Source of the DNA: Micrococcales bacterium | GTDB taxonomy: Bacteria > Actinomycetota > Actinomycetes > Actinomycetales > Dermatophilaceae | Direction: 5' to 3' | DNA: 64,000 nucleotides | Assembly (NCBI GenBank): GCA_021287075.1 | Contig: JAJTBD010000002.1 | Span: 186,001-250,000 of the forward strand | Part shown: piece by piece, positions 26,679 through 35,744 of the stretch | How the letters are laid out: each line of letters begins with the position of its first letter | How positions within the stretch are numbered: position 1 is the first letter of the stretch | The notes under the pieces: generated by a model | The model's database searches: none | What the model was told of the DNA's origin: nothing | The model's input: the letters and a program-made list of their open reading frames with translations, nothing else | Made by a program: the position numbers and the translations under genes

Positions 26679-26879
26679 TCAGTCCAGGCCGCGGTCGCGC
26701 AGCATGTCGAGGCAGCGCCCAATGCGCCCGCGGCGGGTCTCGGCGCGCACGGAAGAGTCGATCCAGTTGAGGTAGTCGCGTACATGTGACGGGGCCAGAC
26801 GCTCGAACTGGGCACGGGCTACGTCGTCGCACCGGAGGGCGACGCGCAGGTCCATGGGCGCCATTTCGAGATTGCTCAT
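26679..26879 (-). CDS. Small YdeI/OmdA-domain protein
   Basis: About 66 aa. The run LAPSHVRDYLNWIDSSVRAETRRGRIGRCLDMLRDR matches the C-terminal OmdA helical pair of YdeI-type proteins (S-x-R-x-Y-x-x-W-I-x-x-A-K-R-x-x-T-R-x-x-R-I). Full-length YdeI proteins are much longer, so this is either a stand-alone domain or a remnant. The start is uncertain (in-frame ATGs at 26909, 26879 and 26864; no strong ribosome site). Confidence 0.6.
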   Translation of the reverse strand: MSNLEMAPMDLRVALRCDDVARAQFERLAPSHVRDYLNWIDSSVRAETRRGRIGRCLDMLRDRGLD

Positions 26880-26959
26880 GCCGCCGATTGTGCGTGCTAG
26901 CCGCGGCAAGCGGAAGAGCCCACGCGCAACGGCTGCATAACTACCTGCCAGCCGTCTCG

Positions 26960-27616
26960 CTAGCTGGACTCCGCGAACCTCTCGACGAGCGCGGTCTTGC
27001 CGCTGACGATGAGCGTGTCCCCTCGGTGGGGCACGGTCTTCTCCGTCGCATACTCGAAGTCGGCGCCCGCGCGCTTCACCGCGACGACAGTGATGCCGTA
27101 CTTGCTGCGGATAGTGCTCTCTCCCAGCGGTTTTCCGACGGCATCAGAGGGCACGTCAGTCTTGGCGAAGGAGAAGCCGTCCTCGAACTCAATGTAGTCC
27201 TGCATGTGGCCGGCGACCAGCATGTGCGAGACGCGCAGTCCCAGGTCGCGCTCGGGCTGGACCACATGGTGGGCACCCAGCCGCCGGAGGACCCGCGCAT
27301 GCTGGAGGTCCTTTGCCTTTGCCCAGATCTCGGGCACCCCCAGCTCGGTCAGCACGGTCAGGGTCAGCAGGCTGGCCTGCACGTCGGTCATCGCCACCAC
27401 CGCGATGTCCCGGCTCTGCACGTCGAGCTGGCTGAGCGCGTCGGCATCGGTGGTGTCGGCCCGCACGACATAGGCCAGCTCGTCGGCGAGAGACTGGACG
27501 GTCTCGGGGCTGTTGTCGATCGCCAGGACGTCGACGCCGCGCTCCTGGAGGGCTGCGGCGAGCGAACCGCCGAAGCGGCCGAGGCCCAGGACGACGACGT
27601 GTCGTGTGCTAGCCAA
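26960..27616 (-). CDS. Potassium uptake regulatory subunit (KtrA/TrkA, RCK)
   Basis: 218-aa cytoplasmic gating ring protein: Rossmann RCK-N domain with GLGRFGGS (about 9-16) and acidic end of strand 2 (DNSPE), then RCK-C domain (about 140-218). It binds nucleotides and gates the membrane partner. The TTG at 27616 is preferred because GAGGAAAGGA precedes it and it gives a standard N-terminus (ASTRHVVVLGLGRFGGS); an ATG at 27643 would overlap the TrkH gene by 35 nt. Last gene of the potassium operon. Confidence 0.9.
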   Translation of the reverse strand: MASTRHVVVLGLGRFGGSLAAALQERGVDVLAIDNSPETVQSLADELAYVVRADTTDADALSQLDVQSRDIAVVAMTDVQASLLTLTVLTELGVPEIWAKAKDLQHARVLRRLGAHHVVQPERDLGLRVSHMLVAGHMQDYIEFEDGFSFAKTDVPSDAVGKPLGESTIRSKYGITVVAVKRAGADFEYATEKTVPHRGDTLIVSGKTALVERFAESS

Positions 27617-29012
27617 CGATGATCCTTTCCTCGGGGAACTCATAGCGGCGCGGTCTGTCCCGCAGCGCCAGCCCGGTCCCCAGGGTCAGGGTGCCGAGCC
27701 GTCCGATGAACATCATCGCGCACAGCACGAGCTGGCCCGCCTTGTTGAGCTCGGTGAACAGGCCGCTGGAGAGACCGGCAGTGCTGAAGGCTGCCACCGA
27801 CTCGAAGAGGGCATCCCCCTCGGACGCGTCGCTGACAAGGAGCAGCGCCATCGTGCCGAGCCCCACGATGCCCACCGAGAGCAGCGCCACCGTGACGGCC
27901 TGTCGGATGGCGGTCCCGGACAGGCGCCGCCGGGCGACATGCACGGTCGGCTCGCCGCGCAGCTCGGCCCAGATGACATAGGCGAGGAGGGCGAAGGTGG
28001 TGATCTTGATGCCTCCCGCCGTGCCGGCGCTGCCGCCCCCGACGAACATCAGCCCGTCGAGGACGAAGCGCGTCTCCGGCTGGAGCAGCCCGATGTCGAG
28101 GGTGTTGAAGCCCGCGGTGCGCGCGATCGAGGAGTGGAAGGCCGACGTCATCACTTTGTGCACGACTGAGAAGTCGCCCATCGTCGCCCGGTTGCCCCAC
28201 TCCAGCGCGAGGAAGGCGACCCAGCCGCCGACAAAGAGCACGACCGACCCCAGGACGGTGATCTTGGAGTGCAGGCTCCACGATGCCGGTGTGCGCCAGC
28301 GCTTGAGCAGGTCCCAGATCACCGGGAAGCCCAGGCCGCCGAGCGTGACCGCGACCATGACGGGGATGTTGATGTAGGGGTCGTCGACGTGTTCGACGAG
28401 ACTGTTGTGTTTGAGGGAGATGCCGGCGCAGTTGAACGCGGAGACCCCGTGGAAGATCCCGGTGTAGGCCGCCTTGCCCACGGGCTCGCCATAGCCGAGC
28501 CAGAAGCGCAGGAAGAGGGCCAGCGAGGTCAGGGCCTCGACGACAAAGCTCACCTTGACGATCCCGAGGACCAGGCGCCTGGCGTCCTCGTTCCTGATGC
28601 TGCCGCGGTACTCCGCGTCGGCGATGGCCGCGCTGCGCATCCCCAGCCGACGGCCGACGAGGACGGCCAGCAGCGAGCCCATCGTCATCACCCCGAGACC
28701 GCCGATCTGGAAGAGCCCGAGGACGACCAGCTCACCGAAGGTGCTCCAGTGACCGCCCACGTCGACGCTCATCAGCCCGGTCACGCAGGTTGCCGAGACC
28801 GCGGTGACAAGCGCGTCGTGCCACGACGCGGCATACCCGCTCTCGGTCGCGGCCGGCATGCGCAGCAGCAGCGTCCCCAGGGTGATGACGGCCAGGAAGG
28901 AGCTGATGACCACCCGGGCCGGGTTGGCGAAGACGGCCTCGAGGGGTCGGCTCGCCCGACCGCGCATGGGATCAGGGCGCCGGATGCCCCTGGGGAGTTC
29001 GCGACCGGCCAT
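27609..29012 (-). CDS. Potassium transporter TrkH/KtrB, second copy
   Basis: 467-aa membrane channel subunit with four pore-helix repeats: CVTGL (P1), SAFNCAGIS (P2), ARTAGFN (P3), FSTAGLSSG (P4). All four selectivity Gly residues are kept, but P2 reads FNCAGI in place of the usual FNNAGF, so ion preference may differ from the upstream copy. The start codon shares one base with the preceding stop (TGATG). One RCK gene follows. Confidence 0.92.
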   Translation of the reverse strand: MAGRELPRGIRRPDPMRGRASRPLEAVFANPARVVISSFLAVITLGTLLLRMPAATESGYAASWHDALVTAVSATCVTGLMSVDVGGHWSTFGELVVLGLFQIGGLGVMTMGSLLAVLVGRRLGMRSAAIADAEYRGSIRNEDARRLVLGIVKVSFVVEALTSLALFLRFWLGYGEPVGKAAYTGIFHGVSAFNCAGISLKHNSLVEHVDDPYINIPVMVAVTLGGLGFPVIWDLLKRWRTPASWSLHSKITVLGSVVLFVGGWVAFLALEWGNRATMGDFSVVHKVMTSAFHSSIARTAGFNTLDIGLLQPETRFVLDGLMFVGGGSAGTAGGIKITTFALLAYVIWAELRGEPTVHVARRRLSGTAIRQAVTVALLSVGIVGLGTMALLLVSDASEGDALFESVAAFSTAGLSSGLFTELNKAGQLVLCAMMFIGRLGTLTLGTGLALRDRPRRYEFPEERIIVG

Positions 29013-30364
29013 CAGCCCACGATGACACGTTCTTCGGGGTACTCATAGCGGCGGGCCCGGTCGCGCAGGGCGAGACCCGCGCCGAGCGTCAGAGTGCCCA
29101 GTCGGCCGATGAACATCAGCGCCACGAGGACCAGCTGGCCGGCGTCGCTGAACTGGGCGGTGATGCCCGTGGAGAGCCCGACGGTCGCGAAGGCGGAGAC
29201 GGCCTCGAAGAGCACCGGGGAGAGGCTGAAGGGGCTGATGTCCAGCAGCAGCATGGTACCGAGGCCGACGACGCCGACCGACAGCAGCGCGACCGCCACG
29301 GCCTGGCGGATGACCTCGCCGGACAGGCGCCGTCGGGCCAGGTGCACGGTCGGCTCACCGCGCAGCTCGGCCCAGATGACGAACGCGAGCAGGGCGAAGG
29401 TCGTGATCTTGATGCCGCCCGCCGTGCCGGCGCTGCCGCCACCGACAAACATCATGCCGTCGAGCACGAAGAGGCTCTCCTCGTGCAGGTCTCCGATCGA
29501 GATGGAGTTGAAGCCGGCGGTGCGGGCGATGACGGACTGGAAGGCGGCGGCCAGGACCTTGGTGCCGACGCCATGCCCGCCGAGCGTCTTGGGGTTGCTC
29601 CACTCGCCGATGAGCAGGGCCAGGGTGCCGCCCGTCAGGAGCAGGACGGTGCCAAGGAGGGTGATCTTGGTGTGCAGGGTGAAGCGGCGAGCCCGGCGCC
29701 AGTCCCGGGTGACCTCCCACAGCACGGGGAAGCCGATGCCGCCGAGGACGACGGCGATCATGATCGGGAGGTTGATCCAGGGGTCTGAGACGTAGTCGGC
29801 GATGTTGTTCTTCTTCAGCCCGAAGCCGGCGTTGTTGAAGGCCGAGACCGCGTGGAAGACACCGTCATAGGCGGCCTGGCCCACCGGCTCGCGGTAGCCG
29901 AGCCAGAAGCGCAGGAAGAGCGCCAGCGCTGCGAGCGACTCGATGACGATCGTCATCCGGAAGATGCCCACCAGCACGCGCTTGGCGTCCTCGTTGCCGA
30001 TCCCGCGGGCCTCCGCCTCGGTCAGGGCGGTCGAGCGCAGCCCGAGCCGGCGCCCGATGAGGATCGCCATGAGCGAGCCCATCGTCATCACCCCGAGACC
30101 GCCGACCTGGATCAGTCCGAGGATGACCAGCTGGCCGAAGGTGCTCCAGTAGGTGCCGGTGTCGACCACGGCGAGACCGGTCACGCACGAGGCGGAGGTG
30201 GCGGTGAAAAGCGCAGTCACCCAGTGGGTGGGGTGGCCGGACGCGGCGGCGAGCGGGCTGATCAGCAGCAGGGTGCCGACGGTGATGAAAGCGGCGAATG
30301 CCGTCACGACGAGGCGCGCGGGGTTGGCGAAGAAGACGTCGAAGACGCTGCCGCGGGGCTCCAT
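29012..30364 (-). CDS. Potassium transporter TrkH/KtrB, first copy
   Basis: 450-aa paralogue of the product of the next gene, about 60% similar by eye. Pore repeats: CVTGL, SAFNNAGFG (canonical P2), ARTAGFN, FATVGLSTG. The C-terminus RARRYEYPEERVIVG matches the end of the second copy. The ATG at 30364 is preferred; a GTG at 30373 is possible. It is first gene of a three-gene operon (TrkH-TrkH-TrkA). Confidence 0.92.
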   Translation of the reverse strand: MEPRGSVFDVFFANPARLVVTAFAAFITVGTLLLISPLAAASGHPTHWVTALFTATSASCVTGLAVVDTGTYWSTFGQLVILGLIQVGGLGVMTMGSLMAILIGRRLGLRSTALTEAEARGIGNEDAKRVLVGIFRMTIVIESLAALALFLRFWLGYREPVGQAAYDGVFHAVSAFNNAGFGLKKNNIADYVSDPWINLPIMIAVVLGGIGFPVLWEVTRDWRRARRFTLHTKITLLGTVLLLTGGTLALLIGEWSNPKTLGGHGVGTKVLAAAFQSVIARTAGFNSISIGDLHEESLFVLDGMMFVGGGSAGTAGGIKITTFALLAFVIWAELRGEPTVHLARRRLSGEVIRQAVAVALLSVGVVGLGTMLLLDISPFSLSPVLFEAVSAFATVGLSTGITAQFSDAGQLVLVALMFIGRLGTLTLGAGLALRDRARRYEYPEERVIVG

Positions 30365-30447
30365 GGGTGTCACCACAAAGGCACAGCGTAGGCCGATGGC
30401 GGACCGCGCGCCGGCAGTGGTGGTTTTTGGGGAGGTATGCCGCGTGC

Positions 30448-31854
30448 TCAGTCCGCGTCGAGCAGCTCCTTCTTCTGGACCTTGCCCATCGGGTTGAGGG
30501 GCAGCGCGTCGACGAACCGCACCTCCCGGGGGCGCTTGTGGGCACTCAGCCGAGTGGCCACCCAGTCGACGAGCTCGGCGGCCTCGACGGGCCCCGCGCG
30601 GACGACGACGGCGACGATGCGCTGGCCCAGGTCCTCGTCGGGCACGCCGATGACCGCGCACTCCCGCACGGCCGGGTGGCCCAGCAGCTCGGTCTCGATC
30701 TCGCCAGCCCCGACCCGATAGCCCCCGGTCTTGATCAGGTCGATCGACTCGCGCCCGACGATGCGGTGGTTGCCGTCGGGGGCGATGGTGGCCACATCCC
30801 CGGTGCGGAACCAGCCGTCCTCCGTCCAGCTTGCTGCTGTCGCGTCAGGCCGGCCGAGATAGCCGTCGAAGAGGGTGGCCCCCCTGACCTGGAGCTGGCC
30901 CACACTCTGGCCGTCGTGGGGGACTGGCATCCCGTCGGCGCGCACAAGGCGGGTCTGCACCCCGGTGATCGGCCAGCCGACGTGGCCGGGTAGCCGGTGA
31001 GCGTCGTCGGCCCGGTTGCTGACCGTCAACAGCGTCTCACTCATCCCATAGCGCTCGATGGGCGCCTGACCGGTCAGGTCCCGGATGCGCTCGAAGACCG
31101 GCGCAGGGAGGGCGGCGCTGCCGGAGATGATCGCCCGCGCCCCGGCGAGGGCCCGGGCCGATTCCTCGTCGTGGGCGACCCTGGACCACACCGTGGGGAC
31201 GCCGAAGTACATGGAGCCGGCGGCCGCGGCATACCTCTGGGGTGTGGGGCGGCCGGTGTGGACCAGTGAGCAGCCGATGTGCAGGGGGCCGAGGACGCCG
31301 ATGATCAGCCCATGGGTGTGGAAGAGGGGGAGGCCGTGGACGAGCGTGTCGGCGGCGGTCCAGGCCCAGGCGTCCGCGAGGCCGTCGAGCCCGGCACCAA
31401 TCGCTTTGCGGGAGAGCAGGACTCCCTTGGGTGGTCCGGTCGTGCCGGAGGTATAGAGGATCGTGGCGGTGCTGTCGGGGCGAGGCCCGGCGGGGAGGTC
31501 GTCGGCCCGCGCGGCAGGGTCGACAGGGAGCGCGGGAAGGCTGCTGCCCGGCGCGGCAGGACCGACCCAGGCCTGCGCGCCCGAGTCGGCGACAAGGTAG
31601 TCGATCTCGGCCTGGCCCGAGTCGGCCGGCACGGGGACGACCGTGGTCCCCGCGAGCATCGCGCCCGTGACGGCCAAGGCTGTCGCCAGGGTCGGCGTGC
31701 CCAGGACGGCGACCCTCCCGAGCCCCGCGACGGAGTGCGCGATGGCCGTCGCGGCACACCTGAAGTCGGCGTGGCTCATCTGCGCGTCCTCGAAGCGCAG
31801 CGTGGCAGCCGGGTGGCTGCCGTCGACGAGGGCAGTCAGCAGGGGCGTGGTCAC
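30448..31854 (-). CDS. Acyl-CoA synthetase (AMP-forming), MatB-like
   Basis: 468-aa ANL-superfamily ligase: P-loop TILYTSGTTGPPKG, LPLFHTHG, IERYGMSET, DGWFRTGD, and C-terminal IKTGGYRVGAGEIE with Lys in MGKVQKKEL. The pattern fits malonyl-CoA/short dicarboxylate synthetases better than long-chain ligases, but the substrate is unproven. GTG start at 31854; a repeat copy (30435-30442) lies just beyond the stop. Confidence 0.88.
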   Translation of the reverse strand: MTTPLLTALVDGSHPAATLRFEDAQMSHADFRCAATAIAHSVAGLGRVAVLGTPTLATALAVTGAMLAGTTVVPVPADSGQAEIDYLVADSGAQAWVGPAAPGSSLPALPVDPAARADDLPAGPRPDSTATILYTSGTTGPPKGVLLSRKAIGAGLDGLADAWAWTAADTLVHGLPLFHTHGLIIGVLGPLHIGCSLVHTGRPTPQRYAAAAGSMYFGVPTVWSRVAHDEESARALAGARAIISGSAALPAPVFERIRDLTGQAPIERYGMSETLLTVSNRADDAHRLPGHVGWPITGVQTRLVRADGMPVPHDGQSVGQLQVRGATLFDGYLGRPDATAASWTEDGWFRTGDVATIAPDGNHRIVGRESIDLIKTGGYRVGAGEIETELLGHPAVRECAVIGVPDEDLGQRIVAVVVRAGPVEAAELVDWVATRLSAHKRPREVRFVDALPLNPMGKVQKKELLDAD

Positions 31855-31960
31855 CGCGCCATTAGACCGGGGCCGGCGGCGTTGCGCTGTGCTGCCCGTC
31901 TCCTCCGGCCCTGTGGCCTTCGTCTCGCCGCGCGGGTCTGGTCCGGGCAACTGCTGGGAT

Positions 31961-32308
31961 CTAGCCCGCCTTGGCGCAGCGGATGCAGGTCGTGGCGACC
32001 GGGCGGGCTTCTAGCCGGGCCTCGGCGATGGGGCCGCCGCACCGCTCGCAGGTGCGATAGGTGCCGGCGTCCAGCCGGGCCAGCGCGTGCTCGACCGCGG
32101 CGAGGTGGGAGCGCACCCCGCCGGTGATCGAGGAGATCATCGAGCGCTCGGCGGCGATCGTGCTGCCCTCGGGGTCGTGCTCGTCGTCGAGATTGCTGTC
32201 GCGTGCCGCCTCGACGATGTCGTCGAAACTCTCGCCGAGCCCCCGCAGCCCCTCAGTGAGCCGCGTGCGCTCTGCGTCGAGGAGCTGCCGGGCCGCGGAG
32301 TCGTCCAC
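31961..32308 (-). CDS. TraR/DksA-type zinc-finger protein
   Basis: 115 aa: N-terminal coiled-coil-like helices (about 5-80) and a C4 zinc finger CERC ... CIRC near the C-terminus (about 87-111). This is the DksA/RbpA-like layout that inserts into the RNA polymerase secondary channel, although many small actinobacterial members are uncharacterised. GTG start. Confidence 0.85.
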   Translation of the reverse strand: MDDSAARQLLDAERTRLTEGLRGLGESFDDIVEAARDSNLDDEHDPEGSTIAAERSMISSITGGVRSHLAAVEHALARLDAGTYRTCERCGGPIAEARLEARPVATTCIRCAKAG

Positions 32309-32361
32309 GTCAGCCTGCCTCCGTCGCGTGCGGGATCCCCAGCACGAGCTGGGGGTGGGTC

Positions 32362-32892
32362 TCAGGCACCGACGGCGGTGGGGAACCAGTTGATGTGCTG
32401 CATCGCCGTCCACAGGCCGTGGCCGGTGTCGGTCATGTCGACCGGGTATCGGCGCCCGTCGAGGTGGTCGTCCCACGCGTCGTAGCGCTGGTTGCGGCAC
32501 TCCTCCCACGTAGGAACGCGCTCGCCCTCGTGCTCGGGATCGCGGGCCTCGATGCGAGCCCTGAGAATCTCGACATTGGGCACGAAGGTCTCGAAGATCG
32601 TCAGGGCCGACCCGGTCTCCTGCGCGAGGCGAGTCCACTCGATGCGGTTGGCGTGGGTGGGGCTGACCGCGTCGGCGATGACCGGGATGCCGAGGTGGAG
32701 GTTGTGCCGGGCCACCTCGCGGACGACGGCGTATGCCGTGTCGCCCTCCGGCAGTGTCACGCCTGTCAGCGCCCACTCGACCGAGTCGACGCGCAGGTGC
32801 GATCCTCGCATCGACTTGGCCAGCTCGCTCGCGAGCACGGTCTTGCCCGTCCCCGGCCGTCCGAGGGCGACCACCAGCTGCGTTGCCGTCAT
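32362..32892 (-). CDS. P-loop ATPase/kinase of the AAA_33/zeta-like group
   Basis: 176-aa protein with Walker A GRPGTGKT (about 11-18), VDSVEW near residue 35 and an Arg-rich lid (LRARIEARD). It resembles small predicted nucleotide or sugar kinases; substrate unknown. No toxin-antitoxin partner is adjacent. Same strand as the DksA-like gene, 53 nt away. Confidence 0.8.
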   Translation of the reverse strand: MTATQLVVALGRPGTGKTVLASELAKSMRGSHLRVDSVEWALTGVTLPEGDTAYAVVREVARHNLHLGIPVIADAVSPTHANRIEWTRLAQETGSALTIFETFVPNVEILRARIEARDPEHEGERVPTWEECRNQRYDAWDDHLDGRRYPVDMTDTGHGLWTAMQHINWFPTAVGA

Positions 32893-33014
32893 GCGGCAGA
32901 GCCTATGGGAGTGCGGCGGCCCAGTGCGATCCTGGCCCCAGCCGCCTGGGCGCCCGACCGGAATATGCCATCCGGTCGCACGCGGGGCCGTCGAGGGCCT
33001 ACCTGTAGGCCTAG

Positions 33015-33785
33015 CGCAACGTCACAGCGGGGGAGACCATCGCCACCGAGCTGCCCTATCCCGTGGGCCTGGACCAGGGCGACGCCTGGAGCCTGGGCGT
33101 TCTGGCGGGTGGAGCGCGGTATGAGTTCGCCCTGCGCCCGAGGAAGGGCACCATGGAGGGGCGCGTGGGGCCGGTGGTCTCCACGGTCGTTCCCTCGTCG
33201 GTGCCCCTCACGTGCACCGCGCTGCTGCCGGGCCGCATCGTCCTGAACCGGCCCACTGTCGCTGTGCCGGTCTCCTATCGCCCGGACTGTTCCGCTGCGG
33301 GGGCGAGCAGCGCAAGCTGGTGGCTGACCACTGCCGCCGGCGCCCGCACCGCGATCGCCTCGCTGCCGTCCACGACCGCGCAGATTCCTGACTCAGCGTC
33401 CGTGGGCGCCTATCAGTGGCGCCCTGACGGGGCGACGACTGGAGGGCGGGTTGCGTTGTCGCAGAACACGGTCGGCGCGTCCGTGCGCTATGGCGCGGCT
33501 GTCTGGCTGGGTGTGGGGCGCAGCGGCAACACCGTGAGCGTCTCGACCTTCGTCAACCGCTACCAGCCTGCGCTGGATCGGTATGGGCAGTCCACGCCGT
33601 CGTCTCAGGCGCAGTTGCAGTATCGCCTCGCCGATGGTTCGTGGAAGACCGTCAAGTATCTCTATCCGACCGCGACGCAGGCCTATCGCTGGTCATACAC
33701 CTGCGCCGTGCCGCGCACCTATCGAGTGCTGCTCCCGGATGCCCCGGCGTATTGGGGCACCACGTCGGCGTCCGTCACGCGCTAG
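33015..33785 (+). pseudogene. 5'-truncated paralogue of the secreted protein at 36867
   Basis: The open frame runs from just after a TAG at 33012-33014. The sequence from TAGETIATELPYPVGL onward already looks like folded protein, but no signal peptide or convincing start precedes it; the first start-like codon is GTG 33063. The C-terminal 130 residues align with the intact secreted protein: LGVGRSGNTVSVST with its Arg-Tyr block, KTVKYLYPTATQAYRWSY and YRVLLPDAPAYWGTTS. It is therefore probably a remnant that lost its 5' end, though a short cytosolic product from 33063 (240 aa) cannot be ruled out. Overlaps the convergent acyltransferase by 11 nt. Confidence 0.6.
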
Positions 33786-34434
33786 TCGGGCCGTCCTTGC
33801 GGGGCGGATAGGCGTCGACCTGCTCCTGACCAGTCATCGACGCGATCTCGCGCATCAGGGCGTCGGTCGCCTCGCGCCATGCTGCCGGGTCGCCTGCTCG
33901 CCCCTGCCAGGGGGACAGGTCCATGGGGCGGCCGTAGGTGACGTGGATCTTGTTGCGGCCCAAGGACTTCGGCGGCTTGATCTCGCGGGTCCCGGTCACC
34001 GCGACGGGGATCACCGGCACCCCCGTGGCCAGGGCGACGCGCATGATCCCGGTGTGGCCGCGATAGAGCCGGCCGTCGGGGGAGCGGGTGCCCTCGGGAA
34101 ATGCCGCCCACACCCCTCCCGAGGCGAGCAGCCCGCGGGCCGCGTCGAGAGCAGGAGCCGCGGACGCGGCATTCTCGGGGTCGACGGGCACCTGCCCGAT
34201 CGCGGAGAGGAACCAGCCGAGCGCACGGTGCTCGTAGTAGCGGCTCTTGGCGATGAAGATAACCTTGCGCGGCACGCCCAGCGACACAAAGACAGGGTCG
34301 AGATAGGTGACGTGGTTGGGCGCCAGGACGAACGCCCCGCGTCGCGGCAGGTGCTCGCGCCCGGACCACCGCGGCGCCAGCAGCGCCTTGGCGATCGGCC
34401 CGATGATCGCGAACTTGAAGACCCAGTACCACAC
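33775..34434 (-). CDS. plsC: 1-acyl-glycerol-3-phosphate acyltransferase
   Basis: 219-aa PlsC-family acyltransferase for phosphatidic acid synthesis. Catalytic NHVTYLD (NHx4D, about 43-49), glycerol-phosphate-binding FPEGTRS (about 117-123) and a hydrophobic N-terminal segment are present. GTG start at 34434; the frame is open further upstream, but that part has shadow-like composition. Confidence 0.9.
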   Translation of the reverse strand: MWYWVFKFAIIGPIAKALLAPRWSGREHLPRRGAFVLAPNHVTYLDPVFVSLGVPRKVIFIAKSRYYEHRALGWFLSAIGQVPVDPENAASAAPALDAARGLLASGGVWAAFPEGTRSPDGRLYRGHTGIMRVALATGVPVIPVAVTGTREIKPPKSLGRNKIHVTYGRPMDLSPWQGRAGDPAAWREATDALMREIASMTGQEQVDAYPPRKDGPTSA

Positions 34435-34486
34435 GGGGCGTGAGCCTATCGGTGGCTGATGGGAGAGGCGGTATGCCGTGGTCCGG

Positions 34487-34738
34487 CTATCGCTGCTGTC
34501 CGGCCTGGCGGCGGAGCTCCCCTTCAGGGTCCAGCCAGACCAGGGCGCGCCGCTGAAGCCACACACCGAGCCCGATCGCAGCGGCCAGGACGGCGAACCG
34601 CGCGAACCATCTGGCGATGTCACCACTGATCTGGGCACCCACGAACTCGGCCAGCAGGAACGCGAGCGCAAGCCACAGGATCCAGGCCGCCACCGCGACG
34701 AGCCTGGCGACGAGAAAGCCCCTCAGGGTCAGGTGCAC
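34487..34738 (-). CDS. Small two-helix membrane protein
   Basis: 83 aa with two transmembrane helices (about 8-35 and 45-62) and a charged C-terminal tail (WLDPEGELRRQAGQQR). Function unknown. GTG start. Confidence 0.6.
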   Translation of the reverse strand: MHLTLRGFLVARLVAVAAWILWLALAFLLAEFVGAQISGDIARWFARFAVLAAAIGLGVWLQRRALVWLDPEGELRRQAGQQR

Positions 34739-34781
34739 ACGTTGAGCGTACGTGGGCGTCCAGTGGCAGGCAGCGAAAGGG

Positions 34782-35324
34782 TCAGCCCTCGTCCAGCACG
34801 TCGCCCCAGGACATGTCCCCGTGGGCGAAAACGACCGTCCGATCAGGTGCGCCCCACACCTCCAGCCAGGTCGGCGCGCCGTATCTGCCGGTGAACGTCG
34901 GCGGCTGTCCGCCCCGAAGTGTCCTGACATCCTTGTCCTGGAGCCATCGAGGCGTGCAGCCTGGGGCGCCGCCGCATCCGCAGCTCTCGATCGCGATGGA
35001 TGCCCCCGCGTCAACGGCCTGTTGTGCCTGTTCCTCGGAGGCATCCGCCAACTGGAGCGCGAGTTTGACGCCCCGGGGGTCAAAGAACTCACCGGCGGAA
35101 TTCACACCACCGGGTCTGGGCGCATGCCGACCGGTATGGGAGGCCTGGGATTCCGACCAGGTCGGCTCAGCAGCCAGCTGAGCAAGCGTCTTCGCTCGCG
35201 CCGTCTTCCTCGCCACGGGTGAATACTGGCAGACAACCGTGTCGACGAGGTCCATCGCGGCGACCGACGCAGTTGGAGGGTGTGTGGATCCGGGCGTCGA
35301 GGCGGCCCCGGCGGTGCTCGTCAT
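34782..35324 (-). CDS. Hypothetical protein with Cys cluster
   Basis: 180 aa with no recognised family. It has a possible N-terminal signal-like stretch (TASVAAMDLVDTVV), a predicted helical middle (ALQLADASEEQAQQAVDAG) and a cysteine cluster SCGCGGAPGC (about 115-124) that could bind metal or form disulfides. The ATG overlaps the preceding stop (ATGA), which argues that this is a real coupled gene. An internal Met at 35255 is an alternative start. Confidence 0.5.
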   Translation of the reverse strand: MTSTAGAASTPGSTHPPTASVAAMDLVDTVVCQYSPVARKTARAKTLAQLAAEPTWSESQASHTGRHAPRPGGVNSAGEFFDPRGVKLALQLADASEEQAQQAVDAGASIAIESCGCGGAPGCTPRWLQDKDVRTLRGGQPPTFTGRYGAPTWLEVWGAPDRTVVFAHGDMSWGDVLDEG

Positions 35325-35506
35325 TGACGCGAGCGACGCGGCAGCCAGCGACGCTGTTTCCGACGGGCGGTCTTGGCGGCTCGGGCTTCGGCGATCTCAA
35401 GCACCTGACGCTGGGCTGCGTCGATTGCGCCGACGACATGGTCCGCTATCTGGTCGGCAAGCATCCCGACTTCCGCCTCAGTGCGGGGTGGGTCAGGATC
35501 GGCCAC
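35321..35506 (-). CDS. Small hypothetical protein coupled to the next gene
   Basis: 61 aa, acidic N-terminus, amphipathic helix (LADQIADHVVGAIDAAQRQVLEIAEARAA in two turns) and a strongly basic C-terminus. Supported mainly by its ATGA overlap with the gene at 34782 and by codon bias. Starts with GTG 26 nt beyond the 3' end of tRNA-Arg on the same strand. Confidence 0.4.
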   Translation of the reverse strand: MADPDPPRTEAEVGMLADQIADHVVGAIDAAQRQVLEIAEARAAKTARRKQRRWLPRRSRQ

Positions 35507-35532
35507 ATGCCCGCTGACCTGCGAAAACGTTG

Positions 35533-35608
35533 TGGTGCCCCCGGCATGATTCGAACATGCGACACCCGCTTTAGGAGAGCGGTGCTCTATCCCCTGAGCT
35601 ACGAGGGC
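35533..35608 (-). tRNA. tRNA-Arg (anticodon CCT)
   Basis: A complete cloverleaf is readable on the minus strand: acceptor GCCCTCG/CGGGGGC, D arm GCTC...GAGC, anticodon stem CCGCT/AGCGG with loop CTCCTAA (anticodon CCT, reading AGG), T arm GCATG-TTCGAAT-CATGC, and an encoded 3' CCA. Confidence 0.95.
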
Positions 35609-35744
35609 GGGGGGCCCGCGAAGGGCCAGGGACAAGGGTAACGCGACCACACGGCATACCCGATGTGGCGGGACCGCCTGCAGGTGACGAGCGACGCTCG
35701 GTCAAGGTCCGCGGGGTGGGGGAGAGCGGCACTACGATCGGGCC

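Noticed and set aside
32362..32892. Zeta-type toxin
   Set aside because: A P-loop is present but no epsilon-like antitoxin is adjacent, and the UNAG-binding pattern is not visible.
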